The notes under the pieces were generated by a model. The model ran no database searches. It was not told the DNA's origin and was given only the letters and a program-made list of their open reading frames with translations. Shown one piece after another: positions 12,401 through 24,400 of a DNA stretch of 64,000 nucleotides. Numbering within the stretch: the first letter of the stretch is position 1; each line of letters opens with the position of its first letter. This DNA comes from Pegoplata infirma (taxonomy: Eukaryota; Arthropoda; Insecta; Diptera; Anthomyiidae), in contig OY992537.1 of NCBI GenBank assembly GCA_963921195.1, forward strand, positions 148,731,841-148,795,840, given 5' to 3'. Made by a program: the position numbers and the translations under genes.

Positions 12401-15400
12401 AATCGGAGCAATAGTTGCAGAGATACAGCCGTTGAAAGTAAAAGGTCTCCAGACTACGAAAAATTACAAGTTTATCATTTTTGAAAAAATAAATTTTTTT
12501 AAAAATTTAAAATCGAGCAATCTCTTTTATTCTAATTAAACTTTATTGAAAAAGATTTAAATTCGTGCAAAGGCATTTGAAATTGATATAATGGTAACCT
12601 TGATATAGCCATTTCAAGTTCTTACAAGTAACCCGAAAATATTTTTGATATGAATGCATAAATATCTGTTAATACTAGTCCGATAGTCTTAATTTTTTTC
12701 TGTCATGATAAAGCTAATATACTTATGCATTCTAGTTTTTATAGAGTCAAAATCGGATCATTATTTACCGAGTTATAGCAATTTAAAAATGAGGGTCTCC
12801 AAGAAACCTTAAATAATGGGTTTCTCATAAAAATGAAAAAAAAAACTTTGAATAAATGCATATATCTCTGTAAGTACCAGCCCGATTGCCTCACATTTGG
12901 TTCCAGAGGAAAGATAAAGTCTCAATATTTAATTTTTTTGTTATTTTGACAAAATCGGAGCAATAGTTGCAGAGATACAGCCGTTGAAAGTAAAAGGTCT
13001 CCAGACTACGAAAAATTACAAGTTTATCATTTTTGAAAAAATAAATTTTTTTAAAAATTTAAAATCGAGCAATCTCTTTTATTCTAATTAAACTTTATTG
13101 AAAAAGATTTAAATTCGTGCAAAGGCATTTGAAATCGATATAATGGTAACCTTGATATAGCCATTTCAAGTTATTACAAGTAACCCGAAAATATTTTTGA
13201 TATGAATGCATAAATATCTGTTAATACTAGTCCGATAGTCTTAATTTTTTTCTGTCATGATAAAGCTAATATACTTATGCATTCTAGTTTTTATAGAGTC
13301 AAAATCGGATCATTATTTACCGAGTTATAGCAATTTAAAAATGAGGGTCTCCAAGAAACCTTAAACAATGGGTTTCTCATAAAAATAAAAGAAAAACTTT
13401 GCATAAATGCATATATCTCTGTAAGTACCAGCCCGATTGCCACACATTTGGTTCCAGAGGAAAGATAAAGTCTCAATCTTTTATTTTTTTGTTATTTTGA
13501 CAAAATCGGAGCAATAGTTGCAGAGATACAGCCGTTGAAAGTAAAAGGTCTCCAGACTACGAAAAATTACAAGTTTATCATTTTGAAAAAATAAATTTTT
13601 TTAAAAATTTAAAATCGAGCAATCTCTTTTATTCTATTTAAACTTTATTGAAAAAAATTTAAATTCGTGCAAAGGCATTTGAAATCGAAATAATGGTAAC
13701 CTTGATATAGCCATTTCAAGTTATTACAAGTAACCCGAAAATATTTTTGATATGAATGCATAAATATCTGTTAATACTAGTCCGATAGTCTTAATTTTTT
13801 TCTGTCATGATAAAGCTAATATTCTTATGCCTTCTAGTTTTTATAGAGTCAAAATCGGATCATTATTTACCGAGTTATAGCAATTTAAAAATGAGGGTCT
13901 CCAAAAAACCTTAAATAATGGGTTTCTCATAAAAATGAAAAATAAACTTTGCATAAATGCATATATCTCTGTAAGTACCAGCCCGATTGTCTCACATTTG
14001 GTTCCAGAGGAAAGATAAAGTCTCAATCTTTTATTTTTTTGTTATTTTGACAAAATCGGAGCAATAGTTGCAGAGATACAGCCGTTGAAAGTAAAAGGTC
14101 TCCAGACTACGAAAAATTACAACTTTATCATTTTTGAAAAAATAAATTTTTTTAAAAATTTAAAATCGAGCAATCTCTTTTATTCTATTTAAACTTTATT
14201 GAAAAAGATTTAAATTCGTGCAAAGGCATTTGAAATCGAAATAATGGTAACCTTGATATAGCCATTTCAAGTTATTACAAGTAACCCGAAAATATTTTTG
14301 ATATGAATGCATAAATATCTGTTAATACTAGTCCGATAGTCTTAATTTTTTGCTGTCATGATAAAGCTAATATACTTATGCATTCTAGTTTTTATAGAGT
14401 CAAAATCGGATCATTATTTACCGAGTTATAGCAATTTAAAAATGAGGGTCTCCAAAAAACCTTAAATAATGGGTTTCTCATAAAAATTAAAAAAAAACTT
14501 TGCATAAATGCATATATCTCTGTAAGTACCAGCCCGATTGTCTCACATTTGGTTCCAGAGGAAAGATAAAGTCTTAATCTTTTATTTTTTTGTTATTTTG
14601 ACAAAATCGGAGCAATAGTTGCAGAGATACAGCCGTTGAAAGTAAAAGGTCTCCAGACTACGAAAAATTACAAGTTTATCATTTTTGAAAAAATAAATTT
14701 TTTTAAAAATTTAAAATCGAGCAATCTCTTTTATTCTATTTAAACTTTATTGAAAAGGATTTAAATTCGTGCAAAGGCATTTGAAAGCGATATAATGGTA
14801 ACCTTGATATAGCCATTTCAAGTTATTACAAGTAACCCGAAAATATTTTTGATATGAATGCATAAATATCTGTTAATACTAGTCTGATAGTCTTAATTTT
14901 TTTCTGTCATGATAAAGCTAATATACTTATGCATTCTAATTTTTATAGAGTCAAAATCGGATCATTATTTACCGAGTTATAGCAATTTAAAAATGAGGGT
15001 CTCCAAAAAACCTTAAATAATGGGTTTCTCATAAAAATGAAAAAAAAAACTTTGCATAAATGCATATATCTCTGTAAGTACCAGCCCGATTGTCTCACAT
15101 TTGGTTCCAGAGGAAAGATAAAGTCTCAATCTTTTATTTTTTTGTTATTTTGACAAAATCGGAGCAATAGTTGCAGAGATACAGCCGTTGAAAGTAAAAG
15201 GTCTCCAGACTACGAAAAATTACAAGTTTATCATTTTTGAAAAAATAAATTTTTTTAAAAATTTAAAATCGAGCAATCTCTTTTATTCTAATTAAACTTT
15301 ATTGAAAAAGATTTAAATTCGTGCAAAGGCATTAGAAAACGATAGAATGGTAACCTTGATATAGCCATTTCAAGTTATTACAAGTAACCCGAAAATATTT

Positions 15401-16631
15401 TTGATATGAATGCATAAATATCTGTTAATACTAGTCCGATAGTCTTAATTTTTTTCTGTCATGATAAAGCTAATATACTTATGCATTCTAATTTTTATAG
15501 AGTCAAAATCGGATCATTATTTACCGAGTTATAGCAATTTAAAAATGAGGGTCTCCAAAAAACCTTAAATAATGGGTTTCTCATAAAAATGAAAAAAAAA
15601 ACTTTGCATAAATGCATATATCTCTGTAAGTACCAGCCCGATTGTCTCACATTTGGTTCCAGAGGAAAGATAAAGTCTCAATCTTTTATTTTTTTGTTAT
15701 TTTGACAAAATCGGAGCAATAGTTGCAGAGATACAGCCGTTGAAAGTAAAAGGTCTCCAGACTACGAAAAATTACAAGTTTATCATTTTTGAAAAAAAAA
15801 AATTTTTTAAAAATTTAAAATCGAGCAATCTCTTTTATTCTATTTAAACTTAATTGAAAAAGATTTAAATTCGTGCAAAGGCATTAGAAAACGATAGAAT
15901 TGTAACCTTGATATAGCCATTTCAAGTTATTACAAGTAACCCGAAAATATTTTTGATATGAATGCATAAATATCTGTTAATACTAGTCTGATAGTCTTAA
16001 ATTTTTTCTGTCATGATAAAGCTAATATACTTATGCATTCTAGTTTTTATAGAGTCAAAATCGCATCATTATTTACCGAGTTATAGCAATTTAAAAATGA
16101 GGGTCTCCAAAAAACCTTAAATAATGGGTTTCTCATAAAAATGAAAAAAAAAAAACTTTGCATAAATGCATATATCTCTGTAAGTACCAGCCCGATTGTC
16201 TCACATTTGCTTCCAGAGGAAAGATAAAGTCTCAATCTTTTATTTTTTTGTTATTTTGACAAAATCGGAGCAATAGTTGCAGAGATACAGCCGTTGAAAG
16301 TAAAAGGTCTCCAGACTACGAAAAATTACAAGTTTATCATTTTTGAAAAAAAAATTTTTTTTAAAAATTTAAAATCGAGCAATCTCTTTTATTCTATTTA
16401 AACTTTATTGAAAAAGATTTAAATTCGTGCAAAGGCATTAGAAAACGATAGAATGGTAACCTTGATATAGCCATTTCAAGTTATTACAAGTAACCCGAAA
16501 ATATTTTTGATATGAATGCATAAATATCTGTTAATACTAGTCTGATAGTCTTAAATTTTTTCTGTCATGATAAAGCTAATATACTTATGCATTCTAGTTT
16601 TTATAGAGTCAAAATCGCATCATTATTTACC
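9421..16631 (+). repeat. 551-bp satellite array, segment 3
   Basis: Monomers start at 9466, 10011, 10563, 11115, 11666, 12217, 12768, 13320, 13870, 14421, 14972, 15524 and 16076. The classes read approximately F/I, G, H, A, I, A, B, C, D, E, F/G, H, I. The monomer at 14972 has the body of class F and the tail of class G, as expected of an unequal exchange. The monomer at 9466 lacks ctctgt in the usual tatctctgtaag stretch (about 9560). The segment ends in atttacc (16625-16631), which is the target duplication of the following LINE. Confidence 0.97.
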
Positions 16632-16906
16632 AAATTGTCAACCGTCGTGAGAGACAGACGCATTAATTTTTAACTCGCTCCGTGAATTTAATAAATTTCA
16701 GTGAAAGTGCATTAAATAAATTTTAAAAAATACCAGCGAATAGACGCTTTTAATTATTAACTTAAACAGTGTTAAAAGAAATACTTTTCTTATTTAAATA
16801 CAGTGGCAAAAAATATTTTAAAATTATAAATTAAAAAAAGGAAAAAAAATATCCAACACTACAAAAGCTTGTTCTTTGTTTTGTTTTAAATTTTCGCAAA
16901 AAGTGC
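16632..16906 (+). promoter_or_regulatory. 5' UTR of the jockey-clade element
   Basis: This is 275 bp from the satellite junction to the ORF1 start. In this clade the leader usually holds an internal, TATA-less RNA polymerase II promoter at its very start; that role is family knowledge, and no motif is claimed here. The first bases read aaattgtcaaccgtcgtgag. Confidence 0.6.
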
Positions 16907-18682
16907 ATGAGTGATTCTAACACGAAAATAAATGAGTCAAGGCTCAGTTTAAATGGAAGAAATTCCTACATCTCATTTTATGAAGAGAGCAGTGCACAAA
17001 ATAAAAACATTTATAATCCGCAATATAATAAAAATTTTTTAACAGCAAAACCAATAGAAAGAGCTCGATCATGCTCACCAGCCTTACTCTTAAGTGACAA
17101 AAAAACTAACCCGCCAAATTCTGAAACAGGAATAAACACTATTGAAAACAATACAACACTAAAAACTTTGAGTCAAATTCAATCACCCACACCTAAAAGC
17201 ATATTCAACGATAATGCAGCAATGAATAATACTCCCAACAACAACATAGGTGGTATTTTAAACTCTCCTTCTCTTATCTTGTCTAATGAGAGTACTGTAA
17301 GTATGTTACAAACACATGTAAGTACATCAAATACAATTGAAAAGCCAGGAACGAGTAAACAAGCGGCAATACAGACTGGTATAGACCGCTACTTTAAATT
17401 CAAAAGAGTCCGTAGCCCACAAAAAAATAATAATAGTGAGACAAAAAAACAAAAAGTTCATAATAGCAACAATAATAATGATAACACTAATCCCTTAAAT
17501 AACAATCGTTTTGCAGTTCTGGATGAACCAGATACTGATTTACAAAATCCGAGTAGTACCCGTAAAGAGGCTAAACCTCCACCAATATTCCTTCGTGAGC
17601 GTAGCTCCAACCAATTGGTGTCTGATTTTACAAAACTAATTGGAAATAACACATTCCATATTGTTCCAATTAGAAAGGGTAACATACACGAGACGAAAGT
17701 ACAGGTCTACACTGAGAAGAACTATAGGGAAATAACCAAGTTCTTGCACAATAGTAACAGAAGCTATTATACATACCAGTTGAAAAGTAGCAAAGGGTTA
17801 ATTGTGGTGTTTAAGGGTATAGAATCCAGTGTAGAACCTAATGATATTAAGGAGGCCCTTGAAGCAAAGGGCTATAAAGTTAAAGTTGTAGTTAATATTT
17901 TTAACAGGGCAAAAGTTCCTCAACCAATGTTTCGAGTTGAGCTGGAGCCTGAAGCCAAAAGGCTAAAAAGGAATGAAATTCATCCCATCTACTCGGAACG
18001 ATACCTTCTTCATCGTAGAGTTTCAGTAGAAGAACCGCTTAAAAGAAGTGGTCCAATTCAATGCTCAAACTGTCAAGAGTATGGACACACAAGATCCTAT
18101 TGTACCTTAAGCACAGTTTGTCCTGTATGTGGTGATTTACACTCTTCATCAGAGTGTACCGTAATTAAAAATGGTGAAGGTGTAAAGAAATGTAGCAACT
18201 GCGGAAATAACCACTCTGCAAAATATCGGGGCTGCCCAATTTATAAGGAACTTAGATTAAAACTTAGGCAAAAACAACAACAGTCAAGGGGCCAAATGTT
18301 ATCGTTTGAACCAAGGAATGCATCGCAAAATACGGTAAATCCACTGGCCGTACCTAGTGCGCCACCTTTAAGTTTGATAAATCAGAGCTCAGTACCACCC
18401 GCGGCTCATTCTCCAGTTTCATCTGAGGCACATACTTCTTTAGGTAGTCCTGGTCCTGGTAACACTTACGCTAATGCGTTAATAACGGGCTCTCAGCAAC
18501 CCTGCAATCCCCCTAATATGGGAGGAGTGGAATCAATGTTCTTCACCCTAATGCAGTCAATGACTAATTTCATGTCTACAATGCAGAGCACAATGAATGC
18601 TTTTATGACATCCATGCAAGGTACAATAGAGGAGCTAAAAGCGCAAAATAAAACTTTGCAGGCTCTCATATCAAAAAAATAA
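16907..18682 (+). CDS. ORF1: jockey-type Gag-like nucleic-acid-binding protein (591 aa)
   Basis: ORF1 proteins of jockey-clade LINEs bind element RNA and form the ribonucleoprotein carried to the target. Residues 1-220 are low-complexity and rich in N, S and T. Residues about 287-350 resemble the PRE_C2HC domain that precedes zinc knuckles in this family. Three knuckles follow at about 386-443, with spacings CX2CX4HX4C, CX2CX3HX4C and CX2CX3HX6C, the usual jockey order. A P/S-rich linker leads to a Met-rich, probably coiled-coil C terminus (about 540-591). The frame is open throughout. The stop TAA overlaps the ORF2 ATG as TAATG, so ORF2 is probably translated by termination and re-initiation. 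The start is the first ATG after the leader and gives the longest frame. Confidence 0.93.
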   Translation: MSDSNTKINESRLSLNGRNSYISFYEESSAQNKNIYNPQYNKNFLTAKPIERARSCSPALLLSDKKTNPPNSETGINTIENNTTLKTLSQIQSPTPKSIFNDNAAMNNTPNNNIGGILNSPSLILSNESTVSMLQTHVSTSNTIEKPGTSKQAAIQTGIDRYFKFKRVRSPQKNNNSETKKQKVHNSNNNNDNTNPLNNNRFAVLDEPDTDLQNPSSTRKEAKPPPIFLRERSSNQLVSDFTKLIGNNTFHIVPIRKGNIHETKVQVYTEKNYREITKFLHNSNRSYYTYQLKSSKGLIVVFKGIESSVEPNDIKEALEAKGYKVKVVVNIFNRAKVPQPMFRVELEPEAKRLKRNEIHPIYSERYLLHRRVSVEEPLKRSGPIQCSNCQEYGHTRSYCTLSTVCPVCGDLHSSSECTVIKNGEGVKKCSNCGNNHSAKYRGCPIYKELRLKLRQKQQQSRGQMLSFEPRNASQNTVNPLAVPSAPPLSLINQSSVPPAAHSPVSSEAHTSLGSPGPGNTYANALITGSQQPCNPPNMGGVESMFFTLMQSMTNFMSTMQSTMNAFMTSMQGTIEELKAQNKTLQALISKK

Positions 18683-21351
18683 TGCGTTTGTTTAAAATAT
18701 GTTTTTGGAATGCAAACGGCGTAAACCAGCATAAGGCTGAGATATCTAATTTTTTGCACAACAATAACATTGATGTGTTATTGTTATCGGAAACCCACCT
18801 CACGAACAGATATAATTTTCAGATTCCAGGTTATACATTTCACAAAACAAATCACCCTGACGGTAAGGCTCACGGGGGAACAGGTATTTTGATAAGAAGT
18901 AGAATTAAGCACCATGCTATGGAAATTTATTCTACAATCTACCTTCAAGCTACCTCAATACATCTTGATTGTGTAGGAGGAGGACTTACTCTGACATCAG
19001 TTTACTGTCCTCCGCGGTTTTCAGTATCTAAGATACAATTCGAAAATTTTTTCAAAACTCTTGGTAATCGCTTCCTAGCTTGTGGAGACTACAATGCGAA
19101 ACACACCTATTGGGGTTCACGTCTAGCGAACCCTAGGGGAAGACAGCTTTACTGTGCTCTTATTGATCGAAGGAATAATTTAGACGTTATATCGTCTGGA
19201 CAGCCGACTTATTGGCCTTCAGATCCAAGGAAAATTCCCGATCTTATCGATTTTGGAATAATGAAACATATCGACAGAAGTAAGTTATCTGCTGAAACAT
19301 CATTTGATCTCAATTCAGACCATTCTCCAGTAATTTTAACATATTACGATGAACCAATTTCGGTTAAGACACCCTGTGGACTCACTTCGTCAAAGACGAA
19401 TTGGTTAAAATATAAAAAGTACATTAGTAGCCACATCCACATTAGTCCATCTTTGGAATGTGAGGGGGATATAAGTGAATGTGTCCAGGACTTTACGTCC
19501 ATTCTGAGATCAGCAGCAGAGCACTCTTCGGCTCCCATAACCGTTGCTTCCTCAGATCGCAGTTTTTATGTTTCAAACTCTGAAATCGAGCAACTTCTAA
19601 CCATTAAAAGAAGGCTAAGAAGAGAATGGCAAAACAGTCGATCCCCTGCTGCGAAGCAGAGGCTGTCTGAAGCTACGAGAAACCTTAGAAAAGCCCTTCA
19701 TTTGGAAGAGGATCGCATTAATAGCGTGTATGTGGAAAGTTTATCGCATAAAAGTTCAGCAAACTATTCACTTTGGAAAGCTACTAAAATTAAACCACCG
19801 GTAGAGGGCGAACCACCGCTGAGAAAGCAATGTGGCAATTGGGCACGCAGTGAAGAGGAGAAAGCATACTCATTTGCGGAACATTTGAGGACTGTCTTTG
19901 AGCCAAACTTGGCAGAGAATAATTTTACACTTCCGGATCTGCCTGTGCATATGGATCACAACTCAGGTAATATACTATTTAACGCCCAAGACGTTGATGA
20001 AATTATTCGAACGCAGCTAAGTCCAAAAAAAGCGCCTGGGTATGACTTGGTCACACCAAACATGATAAAAAACCTACCATTTATAGCGGTTGAAGTTCTG
20101 ACTAAAATATTTAATGCGATCTTGCAAAAAGGTTACTTCCCGGACATGTGGAAAATTTCTCAAATCAAGATGATTCCCAAGCCTGGAAAAGATTTAACTC
20201 TAACTTCGTCATACAGGCCTATAAGTTTACTTCCGTGCCTATCAAAACTATTTGAAAAGGTTTTTCTTCAAAAGATTCTTCCTATTATGGAAAACACAAA
20301 TAGTATTCCAGCTCATCAGTTCGGCTTTCGTGAAAGGCATGGAACAATAGAGCAAGTGAACCGCATAACTTGCGAGATAAGGAAAGCCTTTGAAGAAAAA
20401 AAATACTGCTCTGCCGTTTTTCTGGATGTCGCTCAGGCATTTGATAAAGTATGGCACGAGGGTCTTTTATATAAAATAAAATATCACCTACCAATTGTTA
20501 CACACAAACTTCTAGAATCTTACCTTCTTAATCGCTACTTCAGGGTAAAATATAAGGAAACTACAACTTCTGATTATAAAATGAATGCAGGTGTTCCTCA
20601 AGGAAGTGTTCTCGGCCCCGTTCTTTATCTGATATTTACGTCGGACTTGCCGATATCTGAACATATAACTACATCAACATTTGCGGATGATACAGCTTTG
20701 ATAAGCACTCACTCAGACCCTAATGTTGCCTCCTTGAGACTTAACAACCACCTTAGAGCTGTGGAGACGTGGTTCAAAAACTGGCGAATTAAAGTTAACG
20801 AACTTAAGAGCAAGCACGTTACGTTTACACTTAGAATGGGGTCTTGTGCCCCTGTCTCGTTAAATGGTGTTAATATCCCACAGTCTGAGAGTGTTACATA
20901 CCTTGGTATTCACTTAGACAGACGTCTTACATGGCGAAAACATTTAGAAGCCAAGAGGCTTCATATGAAGCTGAAAGCCTGCCAGTTACATTGGTTAATT
21001 AATAAGCATTCAAAACTTAGCCTTGACTCTAAGGTCATCCTGTATAATTGTATTATAAAACCAATATGGACTTATGGTATCCAACTATGGGGTACAGCCA
21101 GTATGTCTAATATTGAGCTTATACAGAGGGCACAATCGAAAATTCTAAGGATCATTACGGGAGCCCCGTGGTATGTCAGGAATATCAACATTCACGAGGA
21201 CTTAAATATTCCGTTAGTAAGAGAAGAGTTTATAGGCATCAGAACGAAATACTTGGAAAAGCTTAGCAACCACCCAAACCCATTGGCGAGAGCCCTTACC
21301 CGAACCCAAACGCACACCAGACTGCAACGTGCAGACTTACCGCCCATTTAA
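18682..21351 (+). CDS. ORF2: APE endonuclease-reverse transcriptase of jockey-clade LINE (889 aa)
   Basis: This protein nicks the target and copies element RNA onto the cut end (target-primed reverse transcription). The N-terminal AP-like endonuclease shows WNANG near residue 10, SETHL near 37, GDYNAKH at 135-141 (D136, N138) and NSDHSP (D213, H214). The reverse transcriptase begins with the KKAPGYD block near 448, followed by SYRPISLLP, the first catalytic Asp block FLDVAQAFDKVWH, PQGSVLGP and the catalytic box FADD at 667-670. About 200 residues of thumb and C-terminal sequence follow; no RNase H signature was seen, as expected for jockey. There is no stop or frameshift, so the protein looks functional. 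It begins on the last base of the ORF1 stop codon. Confidence 0.95.
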   Translation: MRLFKICFWNANGVNQHKAEISNFLHNNNIDVLLLSETHLTNRYNFQIPGYTFHKTNHPDGKAHGGTGILIRSRIKHHAMEIYSTIYLQATSIHLDCVGGGLTLTSVYCPPRFSVSKIQFENFFKTLGNRFLACGDYNAKHTYWGSRLANPRGRQLYCALIDRRNNLDVISSGQPTYWPSDPRKIPDLIDFGIMKHIDRSKLSAETSFDLNSDHSPVILTYYDEPISVKTPCGLTSSKTNWLKYKKYISSHIHISPSLECEGDISECVQDFTSILRSAAEHSSAPITVASSDRSFYVSNSEIEQLLTIKRRLRREWQNSRSPAAKQRLSEATRNLRKALHLEEDRINSVYVESLSHKSSANYSLWKATKIKPPVEGEPPLRKQCGNWARSEEEKAYSFAEHLRTVFEPNLAENNFTLPDLPVHMDHNSGNILFNAQDVDEIIRTQLSPKKAPGYDLVTPNMIKNLPFIAVEVLTKIFNAILQKGYFPDMWKISQIKMIPKPGKDLTLTSSYRPISLLPCLSKLFEKVFLQKILPIMENTNSIPAHQFGFRERHGTIEQVNRITCEIRKAFEEKKYCSAVFLDVAQAFDKVWHEGLLYKIKYHLPIVTHKLLESYLLNRYFRVKYKETTTSDYKMNAGVPQGSVLGPVLYLIFTSDLPISEHITTSTFADDTALISTHSDPNVASLRLNNHLRAVETWFKNWRIKVNELKSKHVTFTLRMGSCAPVSLNGVNIPQSESVTYLGIHLDRRLTWRKHLEAKRLHMKLKACQLHWLINKHSKLSLDSKVILYNCIIKPIWTYGIQLWGTASMSNIELIQRAQSKILRIITGAPWYVRNINIHEDLNIPLVREEFIGIRTKYLEKLSNHPNPLARALTRTQTHTRLQRADLPPI

Positions 21352-21493
21352 TTTAGAGGCCCGTTCTTCAAAATGGCTCCTTGGGAGTAACTAGTATTTA
21401 AGTTAGTTTTTTAAGATTTACACACTTATTGTTAGGCCAAGAATGGGCAGATTCAATAATCAGAATAATAAAGAATTTAAAAAAAAAAAAAAA
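21352..21493 (+). other. 3' UTR and A tail of the jockey-clade element
   Basis: This is 142 bp from the ORF2 stop to the satellite. An aataataaag stretch at about 21463-21472 includes a possible AATAAA signal, and the end is an uninterrupted A tract (about 21480-21494). A terminal A tract is normal for this clade. Confidence 0.8.
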
Positions 21494-24400
21494 ATTTACC
21501 GAGTTATAGCAATTTAAAAATGAGGGTCTCCAAAAAACCTTAAATAATGGGTTTCTCATAAAAATGAAAAAAAAACTTTGCATAAATGCATATATCTCTG
21601 TAAGTACCAGCCCGATTGTCTCACATTTGGTTCCAGAGGAAAGATAAAGTCTCAATCTTTTATTTTTTTGTTATTTTGACAAAATCGGAGCAATAGTTGC
21701 AGAGATACAGCCGTTGAAAGTAAAAGGTCTCCAGACTACGAAAAATTACAAGTTTATCATTTTTGAAAAAATAAATTTTTTTAAAAATTTAAAATCGAGC
21801 AATCTCTTTTATTCTAATTAAACTTTATTGAAAAAGATTTAAATTCGTGCAAAGGCATTTGAAATTGATATAATGGTAACCTTGATATAGCCATTTCAAG
21901 TTATTAAAAGTAACCCGAAAATATTTTTGATATGAATGCATAAATATCTGTTAATACTAGTCCGATAGTCTTAATTTTTTTCTGTCATGATAAAGCTAAT
22001 ATACTTATGCATTCTAGTTTTTATAGAGTCAAAGTCGGATCATTATTTACCGAGTTATAGCAATTTAAAAATGAGGATCTCCAAGAAACCTTAAATAATG
22101 GGTTTCTCATAAAAATGAAAAAAAAAAACTTTGAATAAATGCATATATCTCTGTAAGTACCAGCCCGATTGCCTCACATTTGGTTCCAGAGGAAAGATAA
22201 AGTCTCAATATTTTATTTTTTTGTTATTTTGACAAAATCGGAGCAATAGTTGCAGAGATACAGCCGTTGAAAGTAAAAGGTCTCCAGACTACGAAAAATT
22301 ACAAGTTTATCATTTTTGAAAAAATAAATTTTTTTAAAAATTTAAAATCGAGCAATCTCTTTTATTCTAATTAAACTTTATTGAAAAAGATTTAAATTCG
22401 TGCAAAGGCATTTGAAATCGATATAATGGTAACCTTGATATAGCCATTTCAAGTTATTACAAGTAACCCGAAAATATTTTTGATATGAATGCATAAATAT
22501 CTGTTCATACTAGTCCGATAGTCTTAATTTTTTTCTGTCATGATAAAGCTAATATACTTATGCATTCTAGTTTTTATAGAGTCAAAATCGGATCATTATT
22601 TACCGAGTTATAGCAATTTAAAAATGAGGGTCTCCAAGAAACCTTAAATAATGGGTTTCTCATAAAAATAAAAAAAAAAACTTTGCATAAATGCATATAT
22701 CTCTGTAAGTACCAGCCCGATTGCCTCACATTTGGTTCCAGAGGAAAGATAAAGTCTCAATCTTTTATTTTTTTGTTATTTTGACAAAATCGGAGCAATA
22801 GTTGCAGAGATACAGCCGTTGAAAGTAAAAGGTCTCCAGACTACGAAAAATTACAAGTTTATCATTTTGAAAAAATAAATTTTTTTAAAAATTTAAAATC
22901 GAGCAATCTCTTTTATTCTATTTAAACTTTATTGAAAAAAATTTAAATTCGTGCAAAGGCATTTGAAATCGAAATAATGGTAACCTTGATATAGCCATTT
23001 CAAGTTATTACAAGTAACCCGAAAATATTTTTGATATGAATGCATAAATATCTGTTAATACTAGTCCGATAGTCTTAACTTTTTTCTGTCATGATAAAGC
23101 TAATATTCTTATGCCTTCTAGTTTTTATAGAGTCAAAATCGGATCGTTATTTACCGAGTTATAGCAATTTAAAAATGAGGGTCTCCAAAAAACCTTAAAT
23201 AATGGGTTTCTCATAAAAATGAAAAATAAACTTTGCATAAATGCATATATCTCTGTAAGTACCAGCCCGATTGTCTCAGATTTGGTTCCAGAGGAAAGAT
23301 AAAGTCTCAATCTTTTATTTTTTGTTATTTTGACAAAATCGGAGCAATAGTTGCAGAGATACAGCCGTTGAAAGTAAAAGGTCTCCAGACTACGAAAAAT
23401 TACAACTTTATCATTTTTGAAAAAATAAATTTTTTTAAAAATTTAAAATCGAGCAATCTCTTTTATTCTATTTAAACTTTATTGAAAAAGATTTAAATTC
23501 GTGCAAAGGCATTTGAAATCGAAATAATGGTAACCTTGATATAGCCATTTCAAGTTATTACAAGTAACCCGAAAATATTTTTGATATGAATGCATAAATA
23601 TCTGTTAATACTAGTCCGATAGTCTTAATTTTTTGCTGTCATGATAAAGCTAATATACTTATGCATTCTAGTTTTTATAGAGTCAAAATCGGATCATTAT
23701 TTACCGAGTTATAGCAATTTAAAAATGAGGGTCTCCAAAAAACCTTAAATAATGGGTTTCTCATAAAAATGAAAAAAAAACTTTGCATAAATGCATATAT
23801 CTCTGTAAGTACCAGCCCGATTGTCTCACATTTGGTTCCAGAGGAAAGATAAAGTCTTAATCTTTTATTTTTTTTGTTATTTTGACAAAATCGGAGCAAT
23901 AGTTGCAGAGATACAGCCGTTGAAAGTAAAAGGTCTCCAGACTACGAAAAATTACAAGTTTATCATTTTTGAAAAAATAAATTTTTTTAAAAATTTAAAA
24001 TCGAGCAATCTCTTTTATTCTATTTAAACTTTATTGAAAAAGATTTAAATTCGTGCAAAGGCATTTGAAAGCGATATAATGGTAACCTTGATATAGCCAT
24101 TTCAAGTTATTACAAGTAACCCGAAAATATTTTTGATATGAATGCATAAATATCTGTTAATACTAGTCTGATAGTCTTAATTTTTTTCTGTCATGATAAA
24201 GCTAATATACTTATGCATTCTAATTTTTATAGAGTCAAAATCGGATCATTATTTACCGAGTTATAGCAATTTAAAAATGAGGGTCTCCAAAAAACCTTAA
24301 ATAATGGGTTTCTCATAAAAATGAAAAAAAAAACTTTGCATAAATGCATATATCTCTGTAAGTACCAGCCCGATTGTCTCACATTTGGTTCCAGAGGAAA

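Larger units (their letters stand above)
16632..21493 (+). mobile_element. Full-length jockey-clade non-LTR retrotransposon (4.86 kb)
   Basis: The element has a 275-bp 5' leader, ORF1 (gag-like), ORF2 (endonuclease plus reverse transcriptase), a short 3' UTR and a terminal A tract of about 15. The satellite duplication atttacc (16625-16631 and 21494-21500) flanks it; the first a of the right copy could belong to the A tract, so the duplication is 6-7 bp. The body is clearly richer in G+C than the satellite. Both ORFs are open, the 5' end is present and the target duplication is perfect, which suggests a recent insertion. ORF1 and ORF2 overlap by one base. Clade assignment rests on the gag zinc-knuckle pattern and the lack of an RNase H domain. 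Confidence 0.95.
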
